Source of the DNA: Desulfobacterales bacterium HSG17
GTDB taxonomy: Bacteria > Desulfobacterota > Desulfobacteria > Desulfobacterales > Desulfococcaceae
Direction of reading: 5' to 3'
Assembly (NCBI GenBank): GCA_030377945.1
Contig: JAUCGD010000035.1
Location: forward strand, 1-23,771
Length of the DNA: 23,771 nt
Both the position numbers and the translations under genes were made by a program. Below the pieces are notes generated by a model. That model was not told where the DNA came from. It searched no databases and saw only the letters and a list, made by a program, of their open reading frames with translations. Below, in pieces: positions 6,127 to 14,049 of this stretch; position 1 is the stretch's first letter, and every line of letters begins with the position of its first letter.

Positions 6127-9100
6127 ATGCCCAATTTGTTTATTCTGGATGTGGAAACAAGACCTGATGAGAATTTTGCGTGTTTCAGGCTGAGTGATGG
6201 TGATGGAGTTCATCTGGCTGCCCATGAGGTGAAGTTGTCCGGGGAGGATGCAAGCATGTGGGAAGGGCTTTTTGACATGCGGGATCATGTGGATACCTAT
6301 GGCTTTAATTTAAAGCAGGGGGAAACACTGGTTTCTGCTGAGGAATTGATGGCGCGTCTTGGGGTGTTCCTGGGGCAAAAGGTTTTGGGGGCTGAGATTG
6401 CCGGGTTATTGCATGAGGGGATTAATGCCCGGACACTTATTGTTCGGCTGCCGGATACAGGTAAAGACGGGCTGGCTGCTGCTTTTGCACGGGTTCCCTG
6501 GGAGATTGCCCGGCCTGAAATTACAGATGCGCCTTTGCTGGCTCGGAATCTGGCTGTCAGGGCTGTTACCCAGGCTGATATGCCTGAAGATCGGGAGATT
6601 GCTCTTGATCTTGACAGGAAACAGGCGCTGCGGGTGCTGCTGATTTTTGCTGAAGCTCCGGGGTCTGCGCCTCTTGCCATGCGTCTGGAGCGGGAGCGGC
6701 TGCTGGATTTGTTTTATCATGATATTATGCCCAATAAAAATATTGAGGTGGATGTTTTGTGTCATGGTGTTAACCGTGAACAGATTGAGGCCCAGGTTAA
6801 ACAGGTCAAAGGCTATCATATTGTGCATTGGAGCGGTCATGGGTATTATGATTCCCTGGAATTGACAGCTAAAGACGGTGGCAGGGATGTGATTTCCGGG
6901 GCAGAGCTTGTGGATATTTTTACAAGGGCAGGCGGATTTATTCCTTCTGTGTTTTTTCTCAGTGCGTGTCATTCAGGGTCGCTTATCAAGGCTGAAGACT
7001 GGGAAAGCCTGCGTGCGCTTTTGCTGCAACCGGGAACTAAAGAAAAGGAAAAAACACCTGAACTGGCTAAACTGCTGAGCCAGAGAAAAGGTTATACGGG
7101 CACTGCCCTTGCCCTGCTTGAGTCAGGTGTTCCCCAGGTTGCTGCCATGCGTTATGCTGTTGGGGATATTTATGCACGGCGGCTGGCACGGAAATTTTAC
7201 CGGCATCTGCTGGCTGAAAATCATCCGGCAGACACAGCCCTTGCACTGGCACGGACAGAACTGGCTAATGATACTGGTCGTGCTTCAGAGCAGGCAGCGG
7301 CTGACCATGCAACTCCGCTGTTATTTGGCAGGGACAGGCTGGCTGTTTCTGCGGGTTCAGGAAAAAGCAGGCAGCTTAAACGAATTTTTCAGCGTTATTT
7401 TCAGCATCCGCTTTTAGAAGGTGATTTGAGAAAGCCGGAGCATTTTGTGGGAAGGGGAAAGGAACTGACCCGGCTTATCCGGGAATGGCTTCCCCGTAAA
7501 AAACCTGCCCTTGCCCTGATTCAAGGGTTGGCAGGGCTGGGTAAGACTGCCCTGGCTGCTGAGGCTCTTCATTTATGGTATGAGCGGTTTGATCTTGTGC
7601 TGGCTGTGCAGTCACGGGAATATGAAATGACTGCTGATGCTTTTTACCGGGAAATTGATACATACTTGGTTCAGTACAGCAAGGAATACAGGGACACATG
7701 CAGGGAAGATGATTTATGTAAAATATTTATTCCAAAAGATGAATTTAAGGGTAAAGAGCGTTTCCGGATCATGCGGGACAATCTTATCAATGCTTTGCAT
7801 GATGAACGTATTCTCCTGGTGATTGATAATTTTGAACCTAACCTGTTTGACAGCAATGCCTGCAAAGACCCGGAATGGGAGCAGTTGCTCACTGACCTGG
7901 GTTCACGCCTGGATAATACCGGTTCACGGGTTCTGCTGACCAGTCGGCACAGGCCCAATGTGCTTAAAGATAAGGCTGTGGTCTGGCTTTCCCTTGGGCC
8001 TTTGCCTTTAAATGAGGCCAATCTTTTTATCCAGGGCCATGAAGCACTTCGCAGGCTCTGGTTTAACAAGGATTTTAAATCCCTTGCTATCCGCACCCTG
8101 GAAATAAGCCGGGGCCATCCCCTGATTTTGCAGAGACTGGGAACCCTGGCACATGAACCGGAAACCCTTTCATCAGTTCTGGATAAACTGGAAACAAAGG
8201 GATATGAGCAGCTCCCTGATCTTGTAATCGGGCCGAAAAATGATGCAGAACGGGAACAGGAGCGTAAATACCTGGAAGATGTGGCTGTGGGGGCTGTGGA
8301 TGTGCTGCTGGAGCGGTTGAACCCAGATGAACGACAGATGCTCCGGGTGCTGACTTTGGCTTTTGAGCCGGTGGATGCGGCTACTCTTGTGGGAGTTTGG
8401 GAGGAAAAATTCCAATCCCAGGCTCCCGGTCCCTTACTTGCTGCCCTTAGTGAATCAGGTCTGGTACAAAAACAGGGCAAAGGAGAAACGGCTGTTTACA
8501 GTTTTCATGAACTGGTCAGAGAGCGCTGTGCTGCATGGATGGATTTGCACACAGCAGAACAGGGCAAACATGAAGCAAAAGAAATCTGGCAGGCATATGG
8601 GGAACGGTATGCAGGCATATTTAAACATTTAATGCAGTCAGGCCAGCCCGGTTCACGGGAAGCAGGCACAGAAATGGGCAGACGCGCTTTGACTTATATT
8701 GTCAGGGCAGAGGCATTTGAAAAACTGATCGGTTTTGCCAGTGATCTGGTAATCACCACCCGAAATCCGCAGCAGCTTCAGGCCGTGATTGCGGAACTTA
8801 AGAGCATCCTGGAGCAGGTTCCTGAAGGTAAAACCCGCTGGTCAGTGCGGACATATATTGCAGATGCGTTAGATAATTCCGGCCAGACAGGGCAATCCCT
8901 GGCTTTTTACGAACAGGCTGTTGAAGAAGCTGAATCTGAACAAAACTGGACAGATGTGGGCGCAATTTGCCAGAACTGGGCAAATGCTCTGGGCAATGCA
9001 GGCCGATTATCCCAGGCCAGGGAAACCTATCAGCGTTCTGCCCAAGCTGGACGCAAAGCAGGCAGCCCTGAAATTAATATAATCGCTGCTGAACTGGAAG

Positions 9101-9927
9101 CCCTGCGTATAGACATCTTTCAGGGGCAGGTAAAGGAGGCATTACCGAAGATTGAAGCCATACTGTCAAAGTTACGAAACTGGTGGCAAAGCCATAAAAA
9201 AGGCCAAAACATCCCCCATGCCCCTGATGCAGCTTTTCTGTCCCGCGTCCTGATTAGTGCATTGGACATTGCCAGTGCTGCCCATCAAAGCCTGAAAAAC
9301 TGGCAGAACTGCCTTGACCTGGACAAAGAAACAGAAGAAACAAAGCAAGTCCTGGGAGAAAGCGAACATGAACTGGCCAGAACAAAGTATAATCAATACG
9401 GGGCATTGATAAGACTTGGCAAATTAAGCGAGGCACAGCAAGTATTGGAAGGATGTTTGCAGGTGTTCAAAAAGGCGGATGATTTGACAATGCAGTCCAA
9501 AACGCTTTCCGGCCTGGCTAATATCTGGAAAGAACGCGGAGACCTGCCCCGTGCCATAGAGTTGGAACAACAAGCATTGGCTGTTAAAGAACGACTGGAT
9601 GATCCGGGTACGTTGGCGGTTTCTCATGGGAATTTGTCTAATTATTTGTATGCTTCAGGGAAGATGGAAGATAGTGCGTTTCACAGGCTTGCTCAAATGG
9701 TTTATCGTATTATAACAAATAATAAGCAGGGGCTGACACATTGTTTACGCAATCTCGCCATTCATATTAAGCAGGGAGCACAAACCAACACCCCTTACAC
9801 CCTCGCCAACCTCGCAACTCTCCTGACCAACCCCGAATTCGCAGCCCTAACCCGCTTTCTGAAAAAATGGGAGGTTGATATTGATGAATTGCAGGGGAAA
9901 ATTGACGAACTGGTGGCTGGGTTATAA
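6127..9927 (+). CDS. CHAT protease-STAND NTPase-TPR protein (candidate immune/cell-death protease)
   Basis: This is a 1266-aa soluble multidomain protein with no signal peptide or TM segment. Residues about 70-400 are a CHAT (caspase-like) peptidase: the VPWEI motif (123-127), the catalytic histidine in HWSGHG (H238) and the catalytic cysteine in LSACHSG (C281). Residues about 435-700 are a STAND/NB-ARC-like ATPase with the entry motif HFVGRGKEL, Walker A GLAGLGKT (467-474), Walker B LLVIDNFE (563-570), the sensor strand RVLLTSRH (601-608) and GHPLIL (663-668, like the NB-ARC GxP motif). A winged-helix-like part (about 720-800) follows. The region 900-1200 has several TPR-like helix pairs, for example YIADALDNSGQTGQSLAFYEQAV and SGLANIWKERGDLPRAIELEQQAL. 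In the family, the TPR sensor binds a trigger, the NTPase oligomerises and the protease cuts target proteins; the trigger and target here are unknown. It stands alone, is richer in G+C than its neighbours and has repeats on both sides, consistent with a mobile accessory gene. No gasdermin or other obvious target is adjacent. Confidence 0.93.
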   Translation: MPNLFILDVETRPDENFACFRLSDGDGVHLAAHEVKLSGEDASMWEGLFDMRDHVDTYGFNLKQGETLVSAEELMARLGVFLGQKVLGAEIAGLLHEGINARTLIVRLPDTGKDGLAAAFARVPWEIARPEITDAPLLARNLAVRAVTQADMPEDREIALDLDRKQALRVLLIFAEAPGSAPLAMRLERERLLDLFYHDIMPNKNIEVDVLCHGVNREQIEAQVKQVKGYHIVHWSGHGYYDSLELTAKDGGRDVISGAELVDIFTRAGGFIPSVFFLSACHSGSLIKAEDWESLRALLLQPGTKEKEKTPELAKLLSQRKGYTGTALALLESGVPQVAAMRYAVGDIYARRLARKFYRHLLAENHPADTALALARTELANDTGRASEQAAADHATPLLFGRDRLAVSAGSGKSRQLKRIFQRYFQHPLLEGDLRKPEHFVGRGKELTRLIREWLPRKKPALALIQGLAGLGKTALAAEALHLWYERFDLVLAVQSREYEMTADAFYREIDTYLVQYSKEYRDTCREDDLCKIFIPKDEFKGKERFRIMRDNLINALHDERILLVIDNFEPNLFDSNACKDPEWEQLLTDLGSRLDNTGSRVLLTSRHRPNVLKDKAVVWLSLGPLPLNEANLFIQGHEALRRLWFNKDFKSLAIRTLEISRGHPLILQRLGTLAHEPETLSSVLDKLETKGYEQLPDLVIGPKNDAEREQERKYLEDVAVGAVDVLLERLNPDERQMLRVLTLAFEPVDAATLVGVWEEKFQSQAPGPLLAALSESGLVQKQGKGETAVYSFHELVRERCAAWMDLHTAEQGKHEAKEIWQAYGERYAGIFKHLMQSGQPGSREAGTEMGRRALTYIVRAEAFEKLIGFASDLVITTRNPQQLQAVIAELKSILEQVPEGKTRWSVRTYIADALDNSGQTGQSLAFYEQAVEEAESEQNWTDVGAICQNWANALGNAGRLSQARETYQRSAQAGRKAGSPEINIIAAELEALRIDIFQGQVKEALPKIEAILSKLRNWWQSHKKGQNIPHAPDAAFLSRVLISALDIASAAHQSLKNWQNCLDLDKETEETKQVLGESEHELARTKYNQYGALIRLGKLSEAQQVLEGCLQVFKKADDLTMQSKTLSGLANIWKERGDLPRAIELEQQALAVKERLDDPGTLAVSHGNLSNYLYASGKMEDSAFHRLAQMVYRIITNNKQGLTHCLRNLAIHIKQGAQTNTPYTLANLATLLTNPEFAALTRFLKKWEVDIDELQGKIDELVAGL

Positions 9928-9955
9928 GTACCTGATTAAAAATTTTGCAACATTT

Positions 9956-10002
9956 GTAGGGGCAGGCCCCTGTGCCTGCCCTTGACCGGGGGCTGCCCCT
10001 AC
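9956..10002. repeat. Cruciform-like palindrome, possible bidirectional terminator
   Basis: Ten-base arms GTAGGGGCAG and CTGCCCCTAC (9956-9965, 9993-10002) enclose a second stem GGCAGGC / GCCTGCC, so alternative foldings compete. It lies 28 bases after the CHAT-STAND stop, between convergent genes. It could end transcription from either side, though no U-tract follows on the plus strand. GC-rich palindromes of this style are common dispersed repeats. Confidence 0.6.
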
Positions 10003-10030
10003 GGGAATTATCTAAATGATGGGTATTTTG

Positions 10031-10200
10031 GGCATGTTCGTCGTTTTACCATCGTCGTTTCACCATCGTCGTTTCACCCGGCAGTAAACTGCCGGGCTAT
10101 TTTCTGTCGTCCCTCTGGGACTTTAAATAGCTTTATATCAATTATTTAAGTCCCAGAGGGACGACAGAAAATAGCGCGGGAATTTATTCCCGTGCTTGCT
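10031..10200. repeat. Palindromic element, copy C (near full length)
   Basis: The order on the plus strand is as follows. A degenerate end GGCATGTTCGTCG is followed by three 14-bp units (10039-10080: CGTCGTTTTACCAT, CGTCGTTTCACCAT, CGTCGTTTCACCCG). Stem one is CCCGGCAG / CTGCCGGG with loop TAAA (10077-10096). A perfect 27-base inverted repeat (10097-10123 and 10148-10174) surrounds a 24-base AT-rich spacer. Stem two is CGGGAA / TTCCCG with loop TTTA (10177-10192). It lies between the convergent CHAT-STAND and hybrid-kinase genes. There is no ORF inside; any mobility would depend on a transposase in trans. Confidence 0.88.
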
Positions 10201-10246
10201 CTCTTGATTGCTCGCTTGCTTGCTCTTACTCTTACTCACTCACAAT

Positions 10247-12808
10247 CTATTTCACATTTGAAAATTCCGAAGTCTGCTCAAGAGTCTTTATGGAATGCAA
10301 AACCTGAATCATTGCTGATTCAAAATTATTTATAAATAATTCATCAAAGTATTTCTTTTTTTTAGCTTCTTTTTCAAGATTATAGGCAGCCTGCTGTAAT
10401 TCTTCAGCACCTATGCTGCCGCTGCCCCCTTTTATCATATGGCTTATGCGACTGATTGATTTCCAGTCTTTTCTTTCGTAGGCATTCCTGATTACATCTG
10501 TGGTATTTGCATTATTTTTCATAAACTCCAGAAGAATGCGTTTAAAAGGTTCCCTGGCGATTTCAACATTTTTAAGAACGCTTAAAACATCAATACCTGG
10601 GAGCGCATCAGGAAGTATGGAACATTCGTCATTTGATTGATTGAGAACGGGTGATTGATTAAGACCAGGCAATTGATTAAGACCAGGCAATTGACCGGCC
10701 TGCCCGGATTGAAACGCCTTATTGTTTTCAACATGGTTTATTTTTTCAGATATTTCCAATTCCAGGCATTCTGCTAAAGTCCGAAACAGTTCTTCCTGGT
10801 TTAAAGGTTTGCTTATATAAGCATTCATACCTGTTTTCAGACATTTTTCCTGGTCTCCTTTCATAGCATTGGCAGTTATGGCAATAATGGGAAAGGATCT
10901 GAACTTTGGATTTTTCCTGATTTGTTTTGTTGCTTCATAACCGTCCATTACAGGCATTTGAATATCCATGAGCATTGCATCAAAGGAATTGTTAAAAACA
11001 GCCTCAACAGCCTGTTTTCCATTGCTTACAATAGTGGCATAAATATCAGCCTGGCTTAATACCTCTTTTGCAATTTCCTGGTTTGTTATATTATCTTCAG
11101 CTACCAGTATTTTCATGCCTTTAAGCTTATCCATGTAAATGGACATTTTTGTTGAAATTATCTTTTTGTTTCTTGCAGGTATGTTATTTGTAAATACATT
11201 TTTAATGGAATTTAAAAGATCCGACATATCAACAGGTTTGGAAAGGAAAACATTAATGCCTGCTTTTTGGGCATCTTTCAACAGATCATCATCTTCAAAA
11301 GCTGTGAGCATTATTATGGGGATGTCCAGCCTGCATTTTTCACGGATAATCTTTGATGTTTCAATACCATCCAGATCAGGCATCATCCAGTCTATTATAA
11401 CCAGATCAAAGGGTTGTTTATCGTATTTTGGTCTTTTTAAAAAATTAAGGGCTTCCTGTCCTGAACATGCTGACTTGCTCTGGCACCCGAAAATATTTAA
11501 AAAATTCTCCAAAAGCTTTCTATTATCCTTGTTATCATCAACAATAAGAACATTTTTATTTTTTATTTCATCAGGTATTATCAGGTTTTCCTTTTTTGTT
11601 TCAGCCTGATAATAAAAAGGCATGGATATTCTAAATGCTGTGCCCTTACCTACTTCACTTTCCACCCAGATTCTGCCATCCATCATTTCCGTTAACTGCT
11701 TGCAGATTGTCAATCCCAGGCCGGTTCCTCCGTGGTGTCTTGCATCTGAGGTATCAACCTGGGTAAAGGGTTTAAAAAGCTCCTTAAGATATTCCGACTC
11801 TATGCCCACCCCGGTATCTTTAACAAAGAATTCAAGAATAACAATGTCCTTGTCTTTATTTTTCTGCCTGACTCCCATTAAAACCGAACCGTTTTCAGGT
11901 GTAAACTTGATGGCATTACCTCCAAGATTGGTGATAATCTGCTGAATTCTTAATGGATCACCTATGAGTGTTCCAGGGATTTCCGGTTCAATATCTACAA
12001 GTAATTCTATTCCTTTTTTATATGCCCTGCTTGCAAATAAATCTGCAACCCTGTAAAAAAGCTCATTTAAATTAAAAGTTTTTGATTCTATTTCAAGTTT
12101 TCCAGCCTCAATCTTTGAAAAATCAAGAATATCATTAATTATTCCTATAAGAGAATATCCTGATGAGTGAATAATTTTCAGGTATTTTTCAACCTTTGGA
12201 TCAGATTTTCTGCCAAGTGCGAGATCTGCGGCTGCAATAACTCCGTTCATGGGAGTCCTGATCTCATGGCTCATATTGGCAAGAAAATCGCTTTTGGATT
12301 TTGCTGCTGCTTCAGCTGATTCTTTGGCTTTTTTTAATTCTTTATTTGCCGCAGCGTATTTTGCAGTTCTTTCTGCTATACGTATTTCAAGTTCTTCGTT
12401 AAGCAGAAAAACCTCGTTCATATTTTGATTAATGGATTCCTGCATATTAAAAAAACTGCGTGTCAGCTGACCAAGTTCATCATTTGAGTCTGTATCAGGT
12501 TTTTGAAATGCTTCCTTGTCAAGATCATGATGAAAATAATCTGCCTGATTTGAAAACATGCTTTTTTCTTCAAGCTCTTTTGCTGCCAGACTTAGTTTTT
12601 TCAAGGGCAGTGTTATTTTTTTGCTGAAAAACAGGGATATGATAAGGGAAATGCTTATAATAAAAGCTGAAATGAAAAATATTTTCTGTCTGGAAATTTC
12701 AGAATTAATTTCCTGTAAAACAAAAAAGATAAGGGGCATGGTTGTCACCATAATCATGCCCGTAAGAAAAACTGAAATTTTTGAACTTAAAGATTTAAAC
12801 ATATGCAC
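10247..12808 (-). CDS. Hybrid sensor histidine kinase: TM hairpin-HAMP-HisKA-HATPase-REC-REC-HPt
   Basis: This is an 853-aa inner-membrane phosphorelay kinase. Two hydrophobic helices (about 12-33 and 42-62) are separated by only about 8 residues, so there is essentially no periplasmic sensor. A HAMP-like linker and coiled coil (63-170) follow. HisKA has the H-box SHEIRTPMNG with H181. The ATPase shows GGNAIKF, DTGVGIE (331-337) and GTGLGLT (361-367). Receiver 1 (about 417-535) has D473 and receiver 2 (about 565-680) has D615. The HPt has H790 in SHMIKGGSGSIG. Phosphate could run H181 to D473 or D615 and on to H790, then to an unseen regulator. A QLPGLN-type hexapeptide repeat links receiver 2 to HPt. 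It is the last gene of the chemosensory minus-strand run, separated from cheB by the copy-D element that fills the gap, so it may be read through from the operon or transcribed separately. The RBS before ATG-CAT-ATG is weak. Confidence 0.93.
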   Translation of the reverse strand: MHMFKSLSSKISVFLTGMIMVTTMPLIFFVLQEINSEISRQKIFFISAFIISISLIISLFFSKKITLPLKKLSLAAKELEEKSMFSNQADYFHHDLDKEAFQKPDTDSNDELGQLTRSFFNMQESINQNMNEVFLLNEELEIRIAERTAKYAAANKELKKAKESAEAAAKSKSDFLANMSHEIRTPMNGVIAAADLALGRKSDPKVEKYLKIIHSSGYSLIGIINDILDFSKIEAGKLEIESKTFNLNELFYRVADLFASRAYKKGIELLVDIEPEIPGTLIGDPLRIQQIITNLGGNAIKFTPENGSVLMGVRQKNKDKDIVILEFFVKDTGVGIESEYLKELFKPFTQVDTSDARHHGGTGLGLTICKQLTEMMDGRIWVESEVGKGTAFRISMPFYYQAETKKENLIIPDEIKNKNVLIVDDNKDNRKLLENFLNIFGCQSKSACSGQEALNFLKRPKYDKQPFDLVIIDWMMPDLDGIETSKIIREKCRLDIPIIMLTAFEDDDLLKDAQKAGINVFLSKPVDMSDLLNSIKNVFTNNIPARNKKIISTKMSIYMDKLKGMKILVAEDNITNQEIAKEVLSQADIYATIVSNGKQAVEAVFNNSFDAMLMDIQMPVMDGYEATKQIRKNPKFRSFPIIAITANAMKGDQEKCLKTGMNAYISKPLNQEELFRTLAECLELEISEKINHVENNKAFQSGQAGQLPGLNQLPGLNQSPVLNQSNDECSILPDALPGIDVLSVLKNVEIAREPFKRILLEFMKNNANTTDVIRNAYERKDWKSISRISHMIKGGSGSIGAEELQQAAYNLEKEAKKKKYFDELFINNFESAMIQVLHSIKTLEQTSEFSNVK
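10636..10689. repeat. 18-bp in-frame tandem repeat in the hybrid-kinase linker
   Basis: There are two identical 18-bp units (10654-10671 and 10672-10689; ATTGATTAAGACCAGGCA) plus a diverged third copy (10636-10653). They encode QLPGLN-like hexapeptides between receiver 2 and HPt. Slippage would change linker length without shifting frame. Confidence 0.8.
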
Positions 12809-12821
12809 ACACCGGTTTATG

Positions 12822-12986
12822 GGCCTTGATCATCATCCGGCCCAGCAAGCACGGGAATAAATTCCCGCGCTATTTTCTATCGTCCCTATGGGACTTAAAC
12901 AATTGATATAAAAGTATCTAAAGTCCCAGAGGGACGACAGAAAATAGCCCGGCAGTTTACTGCCGGGTAAAACAATGATCATGGCC
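12822..12986. repeat. Palindromic element, copy D (full length, inverted relative to B and C)
   Basis: The ends carry GGCCTTGATCAT (12822-12833) and its counterpart ATGATCATGGCC (12975-12986), giving an 11-of-12 terminal match. Inside are the stem CGGGAA/TTCCCG with loop TAAA (about 12852-12867), the inner arms 12870-12896 and 12921-12947 (two mismatches), and the stem CCCGGCAG/CTGCCGGG with loop TTTA (12948-12967). It fills the whole space between the cheB stop (12990) and the hybrid-kinase start (12808), leaving 3 and 13 bases on either side. Confidence 0.88.
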
Positions 12987-12989
12987 GGT

Positions 12990-14039
12990 TTATGATGAAT
13001 ACCTTTTATTGATTTCTCCTGCCATCTCCCTGTCAAAAAACGCCCTGACACTTCTTAGATTTTTATAAACATTAACAGGCATTTCCCTGTGAAGACATGC
13101 TTTGGGATTCTGGATAAAGGTATTTCCTCCCATTCTTGCAATCTCTCCCATTCCTTCAACACCGTCGTTTCCTGAACCGGACAGAATAATACCCAGGCTC
13201 TTTTCTTTTAAAACCTCTGCAATGGAAAGCATCATCATATTAATACTTCCCCTGCGATTTGGAAAAGGAGAATCATAAACCTGGAGTGAATATCCGCTGT
13301 CTTTAGATGCAACAGTAACATATTCCTGTCCTGAGGCCATATAGCATACCCCTGATTTCAAAGGAGCATTATGTATTGCAGGCTGAACTCTCATGGCACA
13401 TTCATTTTTTAAGTATTTTACAAATGCTTTAATATTTTTTGGAGCTTCATGAAGTATTATTATAAAAGCCATGGGAACATTGGGTTTAAGCCAGGGTATA
13501 ATATTTAAAAGAGTAGCGTATCCTCCTTCAGATGTCCCTATTCCGCAGACATACTGCACTTTTGTCCGTCCTGCTCTTGCTCTTTCTGCAAGATTTACCT
13601 TTTTACCCGGTTTTAAACAATGCACTGACTCCATATCTATACGTGATGCAAGGGTAATTTTTTGTATTATATCGGCATATTGTTTCTCAAGGGTATCAGG
13701 ACGCCGGTTTGAAGGCTTATGAATAAAATCCACTGCACCGAATTTAAGGGAATCAAAGGTTACGGATTCTCCTTCTTTGGTCAGGGTGCTGCACATAACA
13801 GTGGGACGGGGATATTTAATCATTATATGCTTTAATGCTGTTAAGCCGTCCATAACCGGCATATGAATATCCAGAGATATTACATTGGGGGATAAAAGAG
13901 GAATCATTTCCAGGGCCTCTTTGCCATTGGCAGCCTCTCCCACAATATTTATATGAGGAACAGAGTCAAATATGCCGGTGATTACACGGCGCATAACCGT
14001 AGAATCATCAACAACCATAAGTTTTATCGGCTCTTTCAT
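12990..14039 (-). CDS. cheB: Chemotaxis response regulator protein-glutamate methylesterase CheB (catalytically intact copy)
   Basis: CheB removes methyl groups from (and deamidates) glutamates of MCPs, resetting receptor sensitivity; activity rises when its receiver is phosphorylated by CheA. This copy is 349 aa from the chosen start. The receiver (4-120) has D11/D12 and phospho-acceptor D57 plus the HKP motif (K108). The esterase domain (about 160-345) keeps the Ser-His-Asp triad by alignment to known CheB: S170 in GTSEGG, H197 in IILHEAP and D292 in GSGNDGVEG. The start at 14039 (MKEPIKLMVVDDS) matches the usual CheB N-terminus and lies 10 bp after the ParA-like gene's stop, with GGGGGT upstream at slightly long spacing. 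An alternative ATG at 14066 would add 9 residues and overlap that gene by 17 bp. Copy D of the repeat starts just after the stop. Confidence 0.92.
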   Translation of the reverse strand: MKEPIKLMVVDDSTVMRRVITGIFDSVPHINIVGEAANGKEALEMIPLLSPNVISLDIHMPVMDGLTALKHIMIKYPRPTVMCSTLTKEGESVTFDSLKFGAVDFIHKPSNRRPDTLEKQYADIIQKITLASRIDMESVHCLKPGKKVNLAERARAGRTKVQYVCGIGTSEGGYATLLNIIPWLKPNVPMAFIIILHEAPKNIKAFVKYLKNECAMRVQPAIHNAPLKSGVCYMASGQEYVTVASKDSGYSLQVYDSPFPNRRGSINMMMLSIAEVLKEKSLGIILSGSGNDGVEGMGEIARMGGNTFIQNPKACLHREMPVNVYKNLRSVRAFFDREMAGEINKRYSS

Positions 14040-14049
14040 ATAATCGTTT

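Noticed and set aside
7671..8480. 269-aa antisense ORF inside the CHAT-STAND gene, and the 127-aa and 188-aa ones near 6300-6970
   Set aside because: Low-complexity Ser/Arg-rich or Cys/His/Gln-rich translations opposite a gene with clear domains; typical antisense shadows of GC-rich coding DNA.
10139..10260. Run of CTTGCT/CTTACT-like units after copy C as a possible microsatellite
   Set aside because: Units are irregular and few; part belongs to the repeat element's end. Not supported as a separate feature.
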